Below the pieces are notes generated by a model, which was not told the DNA's origin, did not search any database, and saw only the letters and a list, made by a program, of their open reading frames with translations. A stretch of DNA of 64,000 nucleotides from Chlorops oryzae (taxonomy: Eukaryota; Arthropoda; Insecta; Diptera; Chloropidae): positions 163,450,379-163,514,378 of the forward strand of contig CM035806.1 of assembly GCA_020466095.1 (NCBI GenBank), written 5' to 3'. A program made the position numbers and the translations under genes. Shown here piece after piece: positions 49,563 through 60,983 of the stretch (positions within the stretch are counted from its first letter, which is position 1; each line of letters starts with the position of its first letter).

Positions 49563-49914
49563 CTGGTTTCCTGAATGGCAAGATCCATCCGGCAAGCAAG
49601 TGTATTTTCCATTTGTGTGCATTCACATTTCCTACTGGGTTGTTCAAAGCTGAGCACATGTATTCTATAAGTTACAATAAATTATGCACAATAGACGATT
49701 TTGTTCGAATGGCAAAAGTACCAAGACGACGCAGCTCAATTCAGCTCAACTCCACTCAGCTCAATGTTGGCAAAAGGAATGGTGTGCAAGGTAAGAAGCA
49801 CTATAAATTTGGGAGTTTAGGAGAGGGAAGGAAGTAAAGGATATTTGCGCACGTTAACCTTGCCCATGGCATGTCTATTTACACAATTTTTTTATTACAA
49901 ATCGTTTCAATGAA

Positions 49915-49930
49915 TGTGTGTGTGTGTGTG

Positions 49931-49959
<29 letters not shown>
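49915..49959. repeat. (TG)n microsatellite
   Basis: A TG run of about 22 units with one GG phase slip, in the bab intron. Confidence 0.93.
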
Positions 49960-49961
<2 letters not shown>

Positions 49962-50731
49962 TGTACACCTTCGAAAGTCCGTCTTGGGTCGAAATTGTTT
50001 ACATTAGAAGCAGAAATTGTAGTGGTGGAACGGACGGAGAACGCGGAGGCGCTTATGCAATTTAATATAATTTGACGTATCGTCCGTACGTGTTAATCGC
50101 TCCATCGTTTGGCCAGAATGGCAAGCGTCCAGCGAGAAATATTTTTTTTATGACATTATTTAATAAAAGCTTTAAACGATCAGAAGGTAGGCCTCAAAAT
50201 TGTCTTTGTTCAGTCGCTCATTGTGATCGTCCGACAGAAAAACGAAATTTTTTTTTTTGGAAATTAAAAAAAAATTTCATTAAAGGCCTTAGTGTCGATA
50301 TATAAAGTTAGCTGCTGATTAATGAGCCCCTTTGCGTCTGTCTGTGTTTGTTTGTGTGTGTGTGTGTCAGAGTGCGTGCCTTAATTATTAGTGAGTTAAA
50401 TGCTGTAATTTGGTCATCGACGGGTCATCTATGGGTCTCTAAACGCACGTAATGCATTCAACTATAAGTACTTATATTTCTACATACATATTCTTATGTC
50501 CGCTCGACGTCAATTCTTGTTTAAGACGCATCAATTGTGTCGCAGCGGCAGCGGAACCAATACATAATGAACAAATAAATGTGTTCTTCGGCTCACGTTT
50601 TAATTAACCGAACTAAGAAGTGAGGCGTCGAGAATCGAACGAGTGACGAAATGACAAAAATCAATACAGCTGCAACATGACACATTTGGAGCAAGAACCC
50701 CAAATCGAAATAGAACGCAAAAGAGATAAAG

Positions 50732-50733
<2 letters not shown>

Positions 50734-50771
<38 letters not shown>
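50734..50771. repeat. (GA)n microsatellite
   Basis: A perfect GA run of about 18 units in the bab intron. GAGAG pentamers here could bind GAGA factor or Pipsqueak, but nothing else in the sequence supports function. Confidence 0.93.
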
Positions 50772-50776
<5 letters not shown>

Positions 50777-51131
50777 AAAGCCGAAACTTTGAATTCTCGA
50801 GGCCTGATGCTGTCTTGTTATCATCGGAAGAAATGTTCCAATCGCGTAACTGCATTGACGATTGTTGCAGGTTCATTCGCTGTCGTGATATCGTGCTGTC
50901 GGTCTAAATTTTGCTATCCATATTCGGGCTGGCAACCCGTTGTAACGCGGTATTTAAGTGTCCGGCTTCGTTGCACTCATTAAAGATGCATGCACAAAAT
51001 GCAACGTCACGGCAGGATGAGCGAGCGAGGACATGTGCATTTGTTGCCACAAAGACAGATAGATAGGTAAGTAGATAGATAATCACAAAATTCGATCGTC
51101 CGTGTACTCGAGCACACAACCACCCACACAT

Positions 51132-51167
<36 letters not shown>
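51132..51167. repeat. (CA)n microsatellite
   Basis: A perfect CA run of about 18 units in the bab intron, followed by CCGAGACATTAG. Confidence 0.93.
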
Positions 51168-51168
<1 letters not shown>

Positions 51169-52633
51169 GAGACATTAGTAGAGTCGTATTTACACTTGCT
51201 ACATTTGAATTGATTATTTATTAGGAAAGCGCGATTAGTAGTGAAGGGAATAGAGAAATGGATTGACAACTTGACAATTAAGGCGTTCAAGTATTCACGT
51301 TCTCAAATAATATCCGAATGCAAATACCTTCAATTACATAACTTTCTCTCTTGTGTCTGTATGTTTGTGTACTTGCATTTTATCCTATCTTAATATCAAG
51401 AATATTGTATCTGTATATTGACTTCGCAACTTTTTTGGAGAAAATTTTTTCTTCTCCCCATCTTCAGCACTCCTAACATTGGTCCAGTGCCAATATTCTT
51501 CTATTCTCTTCGACTTCTTACTCTACTTAAACTACTTTATTCATCTCTATATCTTATGATTATTCCCCGCTAATTTGGTTTTTTTTTTTTGTCCATTCTT
51601 ATTCCTTTATCTCAATCTCCCTGCCAAGATCGGTATTTTTTTTCTATCTTAATATCCGCCTTAACGTGATGTCTCCCTTTTGAATATTGAATATTACAGC
51701 CCTTCGAATTTAAAATCATTATAAAGTCTGGAAAAGTTCCGTTTGTCCTTTAACAGCTGATTCCATTTGGGGGCCTAGTTTTCCTGAAATTGACCCATTT
51801 TTTTTTTGCCCACATTCATCGATTGCGTTCAAAATTCGCAGCGTATTCTGACCGAGAAGGCTTAAGAACAAACGAGAAAACTTAACCAAAGCGATAAACG
51901 AAAAAAATCAAAAATCGAATGTGGAAATAAAGTTCATCGAACCCCTTGATATTTCCGAGACATTTCCGGGTGCATTTCCCACGTCCGAAGACTTAAACAA
52001 TATTTTAGAAATTGCAAAATACGATTCGATGGCGGATGGGAAAGTGGGTAGAATACAGAAGAAAAATAGTTGAAAGTCGTTGAAAATACAAGTGAGCGTT
52101 GAAGAAGTGAAGGGGAATCGGAGAGGGTGTTTAAATTCGTGGGGTATTGGTAACATATTCCCATTGCTTCACGGAGCTCTGATTGAGTTAAGAGCTCCCG
52201 CTAGCCCGAATTGCATTTCACTTGCACAAATATGCATGCATATATATATATCCATATACAATGAATATCTATAGATTGTATAGAAATAGATGAAATGTAT
52301 GTTTGTGTGCCTGTGACTTCAGCTCGAGGCCCTAGCCCTCCACTGCCTTGCACGTGAGACATCAGACGTTGTGGCACGTAGAATGCGAGGCAGAGGTGTG
52401 CCAGAGCCCATTGCTTCTCTGAACCACATCACATCGCATCACACCGGACCGCGCCACCCATCAGCTCCATTCACCTCCGCCAGTGCCCGTGCCAACACGT
52501 TACGGAATGCAGAATAACCCTCGAAATAATATTTAATATTTAGAGAGGAATAAATATTAAATGAATGTGTTACTTAGAAAATTCAAAGCAACCACTGTTC
52601 GCTGTTGCGAATGTTTCTGTGTTTGTGCATATT

Positions 52634-52643
<10 letters not shown>

Positions 52644-52670
<27 letters not shown>

Positions 52671-52713
52671 TTGAGTGACTATCTGTCGGTCTGCCTGCCT
52701 GCCTGCCTGCCTG
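52644..52713. repeat. (TG)n and (TGCC)n microsatellites
   Basis: A TG run of about 14 units at 52644-52671 is followed at about 52691-52713 by five TGCC units. They are separated by TTGAGTGACTATCTGTCGGTC. Confidence 0.88.
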
Positions 52714-53954
52714 CCGGTCTCTCTATTTGACAATATCTGTGTAAGTGTGTGCGTCTGTGCTGAGGTGCGTACATGTGCAGCTAGAATCATAGGTAACTCA
52801 AAGCTTGGTGCTTAGCAAGGACAGAGTCAGCTTGGGCTCACTCCTACTGCAGCATATGTATGTCCAGGTGACAGTTCGACTGATGAGAATGGAAAGCTTC
52901 GAAGCCTAAACGCTATGCTACGCTGGGCCTATTTCTGTTACGGTACAAACCAACCGACCCGACCGGCCGATCGACCCGGCCCGAAGTCAAGCGAAGAGGT
53001 GCTTAATACCTGTCCTGGCTGTGCTGCACAAAGCAGCATAACGTCCCTCGCAGTGTCTCGATGTGTCGTTTTTGTATGCATTTGACAAGTGTTTGCTTTT
53101 CGGGTGGCAACAATGGCAGCCCCCCTGTGGGCATTGCCAATTCCGCCTGATGCTCTTGTCAACTAATGTTTTCGCTCTTTCGCTTTTTCCCTTTTTATTT
53201 CATTTCTAATTTTTTGATTCACCATGTCCTTTTAAACCGACCAGCCGACCAGCCAACCAGTCGACCTGCCTCACCTCCATCCTACCGGAGGCACTCGTTT
53301 TGCTCGTAGTGTATATGGGTGAAAAAGGTGATGATTTGGGCCTGGTGCTTTCACTCTTGCTGCTGCTGCTGCTGTCGCAGCGATAATATGCCGCTCGACA
53401 CATTTCGGCTGGCCCGACCATTCTATGAAAAAAGATATACTTTCTACTGACGTACTATCTCGCATGATACCTTGCATTGCTGCAAGAGAGTATTTAAATA
53501 TTTGAACGTAAGATAAGGCACATTGCGACATGGTTACTTCGGTCCTTCCACTGCTTCACCTCTGCCCGACTACGTACGTATCTTCGTGCCTACTTTTTTC
53601 AAACTCTCATAAAATATGCATAACAGACGTAATTCCTTATTTAAAATGCTATTAAATTTTTTCAAAAGATTTTTTCACACAAAAAAAAAAAATGTTTTTA
53701 AAAAAAGACAAAAGAGCCAACAGTGTACCAGTCACGCATGGAAATACCAACGAATTCATTTATAGGTACATATAATTTTTAAGTTTTTTTTTTTCAATTT
53801 TTTTGTTTTTTGTTTTGGATGGCTTCGAAGACGAAGGTATGAAGCAGCAGAAAAAAACTATGCAGAAAAGTCAGCATCTTACATGTGAAGATATTAAATT
53901 GACTTATGATCACGATAATCGAAATGATATTAGAAATAAACGCTCAGGATATTT

Positions 53955-54790
53955 AGTTGGTACCCGGTTCAACGTGTTCGAATGGTTGGGAACAGTTTCA
54001 AGGAACGATTTAATATACTCACTTTGGTGTTGAGAATGATAAATAACTTGGACTTTTGAACTTCAATCAGTAATTAGAGTCGAAAAGTACTCGGTACAGC
54101 TCATTCTTACGATTAGGTTCAGGTTCAAACAACGATTCGAGAGATCAAATAATGACTTGAAAGTAAAGAATAAGTAATTACTTCGGCTCTTGAACTTCAA
54201 TCAGTTATTAGAGTCGAAAAGTACCCGGTACAGCTCATTCGTACGATAAGGGGTGGCTTAAAGCAACAACTTGGAACATAAAATACTAACGTGAGAGTAA
54301 ATAATGATAAATTATTTCGATTTTTGAACTTCAATTAGTAAGAAGAGTCTACAAGTACCCGGTACAGAGCCTTCGTACGATAAGGGGCGCCTTAAAGCAA
54401 CAACTTGGAACATAAAATACTAACGTGAGAGTAAAGAATGATAAATTATTTCGATTCTTGAACTTCAATTAGTAAGAAGAGTCTACAAGTACCCGGTACA
54501 GCTCATTCGTACGATAAGGGGCGCCTTAAAGCAACAACTTGGAACGTTAAATACTGACTTGAGAGTAAAGAATGACAAACTATTTCGACTCTTGAACTTC
54601 AATTAGTATTTAAAGTCGACAAGTACCCGGTACAGCTCATTCTTACGATTAGGAGCGTCTTAAAGAAATTACTTGCGAAATCAATTACTCTCTCGAAGTG
54701 TTGAAAATCATGAGGAACATGTGTTCTTGAACTTCAATTTGTGAGTAGTGCCGAAAAGTACCCGGTGCAGCGTATTGGAACAGTTTGGAA
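53955..54790. repeat. 134-bp tandem repeat array (about 5.4 clear units plus degenerate edges)
   Basis: The motif TGAACTTCAAT begins each unit at 54057, 54191, 54325, 54459, 54593 and 54727, exactly 134 bases apart. About 35 bases later each unit carries AAGTACCCGGTACAGC or a one- or two-base variant. The central units (54325 and 54459) are nearly identical; the outer ones diverge mostly outside these two motifs. A further degenerate copy seems to precede the array (TTGGTACCCGGTTCAAC at about 53957), and weak remnants follow to about 55000. It has no consistent long reading frame (134 is not a multiple of 3). It looks like a satellite or minisatellite within the bab intron. Confidence 0.9.
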
Positions 54791-56602
54791 AAATTTTAAT
54801 GAAATGACTGGAAAAAAAGCTACAACACTGCCTGAGAAGCCATGACATTTGTTGAGACGAGCAGAACCGAAAAAAAAATCGACCCAGCGCATTCAAAAGA
54901 TTACAAAACATGAAAATCAATGACGGGAGGAAGTCAAAAATTGAAAGAAAGAAAAAACTATTACTGTGGTATGAGAAGTACCGACAGGCATTCGGTACAA
55001 ATATTTGAAATATCGAAGAATTTAGGAACTATTGTGACTGAGTTTGAGTTGACGCAGCATTTCAATCACGCAGGGGCAAGCCATTAGCCGTTATTGATTA
55101 TGAGTAACCGCTACGAAATTATCAATATTATCGACTGAAATCATCACTTTAAATGACACTAAGAGATTTATCTATACCGTACGTATGTAACTACAGAGGT
55201 GATTTTACCCACATATGTATATACATTCATAAATATATTCCAAAACATCCCTACATTCGATTTGTAGGCAAATACATAAATGTGCATATTTTCATTTTTC
55301 TCGTTTGTTCCAGGAAGTCAAGACGAAAATGAAATCGTCTTCTTTCGTTTTTTTCTTTTTTTTTTTTTTTTTGCCAACAAAGAAATAAAAACTAAATTGA
55401 CGTCATTTCGCGCCGAGTACAGGAAATTTTTCAGATAAATGTAATGTCTTAAGTAAACAAAAAGGAATTGCGAAAGATAATTTTTTTAAAAATAATTCAA
55501 AACTCCATTGTGTAAATAAATAAATATAAAAATAAAAAAAATATTTATGTAGGCACATGTGCGTTTGGGTATATGAAATGGATTTATATTATTGGAACCT
55601 TGTTTATTTGGAATGTTTATTTAATTTTTTTTATTATTATTTTCGGGTTAATATAGCGCTCTTTGCGCTTCGTGTCCGCACAATGCACGATGAATCCTCA
55701 TCTAACGGGGCGCAATCGTTTATTACTTTCGTAGAAATTCAGAAATTTTCCCCTCTCTAAAAGTACAGAACGATTCTCATGTGCCTGTGCTATCGAAAAT
55801 ACATACAAACATACTGTAGTTCCTTTGTACGTTTGAAAGCATGAACCACGTAAGTCTTTTCGAGAGGAACTCTTGTGATAAGTATTTGCAATTTGTAGTG
55901 ATCAAGCGAGAAATTTAATTTAATTGAATTGGATTTAATCGGTTTCTGAACGCAAGCAAATATCAAGAATTTTATTAAATAAAGTCGAATAAAATAAATT
56001 AATATAAACGTATTTATTTTGATATATTGTATGTGTACGTAATTGCTGTAATTTTTCTGAGAGTTCCACTTATGCAATCGTTTGTATTGCAATGTATGCA
56101 AAATTCGATACTTAAAAAACTACATTGTATAAGTAAATACTAGCAAAGGCATTAAATTTAATAAGAAAAATAAATAAATAAATATATGAATAGAAAAGAT
56201 TCTTTAAACTCTTGTTTACACACAAATTATTACAGTACTGAATGTACCGAGCCAAGATACACGGATCGTTGTGGGGGGGGTTCATTCGTAATACGAATTA
56301 AATTATACGAGATCGTGCGATAAAAACTGACTGACGCATCGCACCGACGAGACTGTCGCTCACGAATCCCCTCTCTCAATTAGGCAGTTAGGCAGTTAGT
56401 CTGTTAGTCAGATGGCCGGTCGGTCGGTTAATATGTCAGTTAGTCTAATAAAAATTGCTACATTGTATTAATAAAATATTTAAATATGAAAATGTAGATA
56501 TTTTTATCGCCTTATTTATTTTCCAATTATCACTAGTTTGCATTTATGATTTCTTCATCAGCGTCGGTGAATCATGCAATTGGGTTAAATAAAGATGTGA
56601 CA

Positions 56603-56637
<35 letters not shown>

Positions 56638-57217
56638 AAATAAATAAAAATAAAAATAAAAAACAAATTAAGATCGATGACAATTTTGGGAAGTACGCTT
56701 TTCGAAGCTTCGGTTCACTGCGAATGACCTAAAGTTTGTGTTATCTCTGGCGGGAGCGTCGTGAGGGAAGTATTGAGACGAAGGCAGGCGCCAAATCATA
56801 TTTTAATTCTTTCAAGGGTCTTTTTAGTTATGGCGGCCATTCTTCTCAAATTTTTTCCCCCGCCTCCGAATTGTCTCGCTACGTCACTGATCTTCGGGAT
56901 TTGTATTCAAGCGTTTACTGTATCAAACATTTATTGTTGACAACGTGTGGTGTGTGAAAAAAGGGCCTGACTGGACCAAAGGACGGCACGTCATCATAGC
57001 AAATTTGTGCGCACTTACTTCATATCCCTGCAGTAATATGGACTGACCCGTAGCCTTCGGTCAGTCCTTGAATTTATCAGTACTAGTCGTCCTCATAAAT
57101 CCACTTTCAATTTATTCAACTGACCTTTTTAACATGGGCCTGTCATTGGAGAGGAATAAGTCCGCAAATATTGGTTTTTTTTGGGTCAATTGTCGTAAAA
57201 AAAAAAACCAATTTCTT

Positions 57218-57369
57218 ATATAAAGTCAAGCTTCTATAACTCGAATTTTCTACAACGCGAACTGAATGTCGTTGCACTAGGGGATATTTTATATACTCTC
57301 GAAGTCCCTATAACTCGAACTATTTCTTTGGATAATGGTGGTTCGAGTTATGGAAGTTTGACTTTATAT
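57218..57369. mobile_element. Small inverted-repeat element (MITE-like)
   Basis: The left end is ATATAAAGTCAAGCTTCTAT continuing AACTCGAA; the right end in reverse complement is ATATAAAGTCAAACTTCCAT continuing AACTCGAA. That is about 28 bases with two mismatches, 152 bases in total. A second ATAACTCGAA motif lies inside at about 57309. The TA-rich edges would suit a TA target but cannot prove it. Similar in architecture to the pogo-like MITEs elsewhere in the window. Confidence 0.7.
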
Positions 57370-57464
57370 TCTAAGTTGATGAAAGTGTCATTTACAGACG
57401 GCCCTTAAACCAACTCGTTTATTACCGACCGCCGGCTAGGCGTATTCGATGGAACGAACTGCCA

Positions 57465-57642
57465 TTAGGGAACGTGTCCAAACTACGTGAACCATTTTTT
57501 ACTACTTTTTACCCCCTAACCCCCCCCCCCCCTCGGTGACAATCCGTAAAATAATTTAAGTGACCAATTTGTCCAAGTGTAGTACTTTCAGGACCCCCCT
57601 CCGCCCCCTAAAAGGGTCACGTAGTTTGGACACGTTCCCTTA
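57465..57642. mobile_element. TTA-flanked MITE (PIF/Harbinger-like)
   Basis: The element at 57468-57639 (172 bases) has ends GGGAACGTGTCCAAACTACG on both sides, extended to 23 matching bases before the first mismatch. It is flanked by TTA at 57465-57467 and 57640-57642. GGG-starting ends with a 3-bp TTA duplication are characteristic of PIF/Harbinger-type MITEs. The interior has a C-rich tract (57517-57533). No coding capacity. Confidence 0.82.
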
Positions 57643-59853
57643 TATAACCGGTAGGGTTTGGACCGGTCAAAGGCAAGTCCTTCTGAGGAAATTGACCGGC
57701 TCATTACTGCGGGGATGTTCATTACATACTTATGTATGTAGGTGCACTGTCTTCGCTCTTGCCTCAGTTTGACACGAAAAGCCGACATATGTATGTATAT
57801 GTGGGGGGTCTTTGAAAGCATTTTCCTGCCAAATTCAGCGCTCTCTTTTTCCTACCTTTCCCTATCTACTAGGCGGTTGTGTCTATTGTTTTTGTTTCTT
57901 TGCCGATCCGTAGATTGGAAAAAAGCACCCAATGGAAGAGTCAAATTTTTCACCTTCGAAAGAAAGAAATCAAAGAAATCTTCAGGACATTATAGTGAAG
58001 TGAAGTGACTACTTAAAAACTGGAAACTCACTGCTAGCGATAAATTCTCATCATTCATCAATGACAAAGTCAACAGTCTTACGGTCGCAGCATCGCAATG
58101 TAATGAAAACTACTCCCTGAAAGAAGCAACCATCCAATTTCGTCGTCATATTTGGCAAAGCGTTGAGCGTTCTCCGAATGGATAATTTCCTACTGGGAAT
58201 GCCATAAAGATTGGATACCGAAAATACTCTTATAACTTCAGCGGGGGATTTATCGTTCTTGGAATCCTTTTATTTATGATACCATCACTTAATGAGCAAT
58301 GAGTGGCATTGTGGGTGTGTGGAAGGCCAAGCATTTCAAGAAAACAAACAAAAAGTAAAAATGTAAAAAAAAAAAAAAAAAAAAAAAATATTAAAGAAAG
58401 AAGAAGGAATGAGAACAAAGAACCCAAAAGGAAGACGAATGGATTTCCTTGATTCGTTTAAATAAAATTGTGCCACATTTGGAAATGTTATTAAAATTTT
58501 GCTTAACATTTTTTTCCAAATTTTTGTTGTTGTTTTTTTTTAATTTAATTGATTTTTTTTCACATTTTTTTATCTTCGATTTTTTATTAATTCATGTTAA
58601 GTTTTAGCTTCTTTTTCGTGTCGAGTCCATGCGATTCGTTACGATCCGATCCGATCCGATCGGATACGATTCTTGCTATAACGCATGGCGTTGCTTGTGT
58701 TGTTGTTGCTGCCGCCGCTGTGTCGTTATTTATTTTAATGCCTTTTTTTGTGCTTTTTCCTTTGTTTATTTCATTTGTGTTTTTATTGTTAATTCGATTT
58801 ATTTTTTTTTTTTTTTTTTTTTTTATATTTATATAGGATTTTTACTTTTTTCTTTGGTTATTTGACTTATTAATTAATTTATGCAAACACGTTTTAGTTT
58901 TATTATGTCAAATTTACGAATTTGAATTTTCCTTCGCGTACGTGCGAGCCTTCAACTCTCCGCCAGCGGTCGCGTCTGCGCATAAATTCTGTATGACAAA
59001 CCATATGAGTGAGTAAGATTTAAATTTAACAGATCGCTTCTTAAAATAGATGCTCCCATACAGCCGCCACACACAGAGGCAAGCACGCACGCGCGCAGAG
59101 ACGCCAAGCCAAGGGGTCCGGATTCTACGGTTCTACGGTCTGGCGCGGCGGACTGGCATTCGATAGGCATTTTTGCACATGTTTCAAATTTAAGTTGATG
59201 TCTAAGTCAATGATAAATGAATTCGATTGGGTGATAGTTGAAGTCCCCTCTTTGCTTCCGCCACTGCATTGTATTCAGCAAAATTACTTGGAAACACGAG
59301 CAAAGTTTAAAAATGTATCTATGTATAATATTAAGAATATGTGTGGCGTCTAGGCATAGTAACACCTTTTAGAACACCCAAGTCCAAGCACACGTGCTGC
59401 CGAACTACCGACTACTCTATGGCTCGTTTTGGTACAGATGTGGGTAATCTCTCTCCGGTTTTCAACCCGAAATGAGTGCGTGCGCGATCGGAGCGGGCTT
59501 CGCTGTATCGCATGGACAAGCTGATGGCACTCCCGTACATATGTATGTAGTTGTATATAGTATCTTTAAACATTCGAGGGCACATATTGCTGCGCGTGTG
59601 AAGCTTGTGAGATGAAGTGGCTTTTTTTTGTTATTGTCGTTCTCTGTTTTGCTTCGATTTGATCGAATATCGCATTCGAATGTTGGCTCAGCGGGATTAA
59701 ATTGATATAAATTGAAGTTTTTAATCACTAATACATATTTCTATGAATATCATCTATGGCCGGAAAATTGAATGAATTCTTTTCCGATGAGAGCTGCTAT
59801 TCATTGAGGACTTTGTCCGAGCCTTCGACTCACCATGCCATCATATAGACTCC

Positions 59854-60639
59854 AACAACTTTAAATGCTTCTTCTTCTTCTTCTTCTTGCGTGTTTAACT
59901 ATCCCGGTCTATCCCGGGGTCCGCAAAACGAGACCAGCTCATCCATTTTGTTCTGTCGGTTGCATCATCCGAGGTAAGTTATACAGCCTCTAGGTCCCAT
60001 TTTATTGTATCCATCCAGCGCTGTTTCGGACGCCTCCGTTTTCTGCAACCTTGGATTTCCAGTGCGTAGCCTTTCTTTGCCAAAGTCTCCTCATTTGCTC
60101 TCAGGATGTGTCCATACCAGCGTAGCCTTGCTTCTCGAATTTTCCCAATAATTGGCGCAACTCCATAGCGTCTAAGGATGTCTACATGTTTGGAACATGA
60201 TCAAGACGAGTGAGTCCGGATATCCAGCGAAGCATCTTTGTTTCCATAACACTAACCTTTCTTTCTGCTACTTTCGTTGCTGGTAGACATTCGGTACTAC
60301 ATATAAAGAGCGACTGGCCTGATGACTGTGCGGTAAATTTTTGGATTTTAAGCGGTCGCTTATCTTTTTATCGCACATAATACCAGTCGTTGAACGCCAC
60401 TTGAGCCAAGCGGCGTTAACTCTCTCAGTAACTTCGCTAGTGATCGTCCCGTCAGCAGAAAGTGTCGACCCAAGATATTTAAATTTTTCCGTCCCTGGTA
60501 GGTCACAGTATTATTTATTTTGATGGTCCCTGCTTCGCAATTGTCTATTGTCATGTATTCTGTTTTCCCGACATTCAAACGTAGTCCAAACATAGACAAT
60601 CTATCATGCCAGTCTTGTACTTAACAACTTTAAATACTT
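59854..60639 (-). mobile_element. 5'-truncated RTE-clade non-LTR retrotransposon with target duplication
   Basis: On the minus strand the interior encodes, in shifting frames, the C-terminal part of an RTE/BovB-type reverse transcriptase polyprotein: GLRLNVGKTEYM (about 60560-60590), KIYRTVIRPVALY, then ECLPATKVAERKVSVMETKM and LRWISGLTRLDHV, then EARLRWYGHILRANEETLA, RRRPKQRWMDTIKWDLEAV and a final WMSWSRFADPGIDRDS with stop. The 3' end carries a microsatellite tail of about seven AAG units, as RTE elements do. It is flanked by AACAACTTTAAATGCTT (59854-59870) and AACAACTTTAAATACTT (60623-60639), a target duplication of at least 13 bases. Premature stops and frameshifts show it is dead. The catalytic fingers-palm region and endonuclease are missing through 5' truncation. 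Confidence 0.85.
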
Positions 60640-60983
60640 ATTTTCCAATATCAAATTCCAGCAAAATAATTCAAAAACTTCCGGTTTTTTCAACAGACCC
60701 TGTACTAGAGGTAATCCTTAATATTGATCCGAACCGGTCCATTTTGAAACTTGTTCTTACTCGTGTCCCCGCCAACACGCATACCGGATTTCGTAGAATA
60801 ACTGGACTGCTTCAATAGAAAATTGTTTACGGATAGACAGACAGATGAAAGACTCGAATCTTGTGATAACGTTGATCATTTCTATATAATAACGTTCAAC
60901 ATGGTCTACCTCGAATGGTTCTGGGTGTTAGACACATACGCGCAAATGCATTATAACCTCGACGCAAAGTGTGCCGGGTATAA
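60640..60983 (+). mobile_element. DINE-1/Helentron-like interspersed repeat, copy E (diverged 3' fragment)
   Basis: It retains the AATATCAAATTCCAGCAAAA-like block, AGACCCTGTACTAGAGGTA, GTTCTTACTCGTGTCCCCG, a short GACA repeat (about 60835-60846), GTTGATCATTTCTATATAAT, GGTTCTGGGTGTTA and a final CCTCGACGCAAAGTGTGCCGGGTATAA. It is more diverged than copies A-D. The 5' half is absent; the left edge coincides with the RTE target duplication. Confidence 0.72.

Noticed and set aside
53803..54033. 76-codon plus-strand open frame
   Set aside because: No family resemblance, and it runs into the degenerate edge of the 134-bp array.
54057..54790. CRISPR-like array
   Set aside because: The repeats are 134-bp tandem units with no unique spacers, in a eukaryotic intron.
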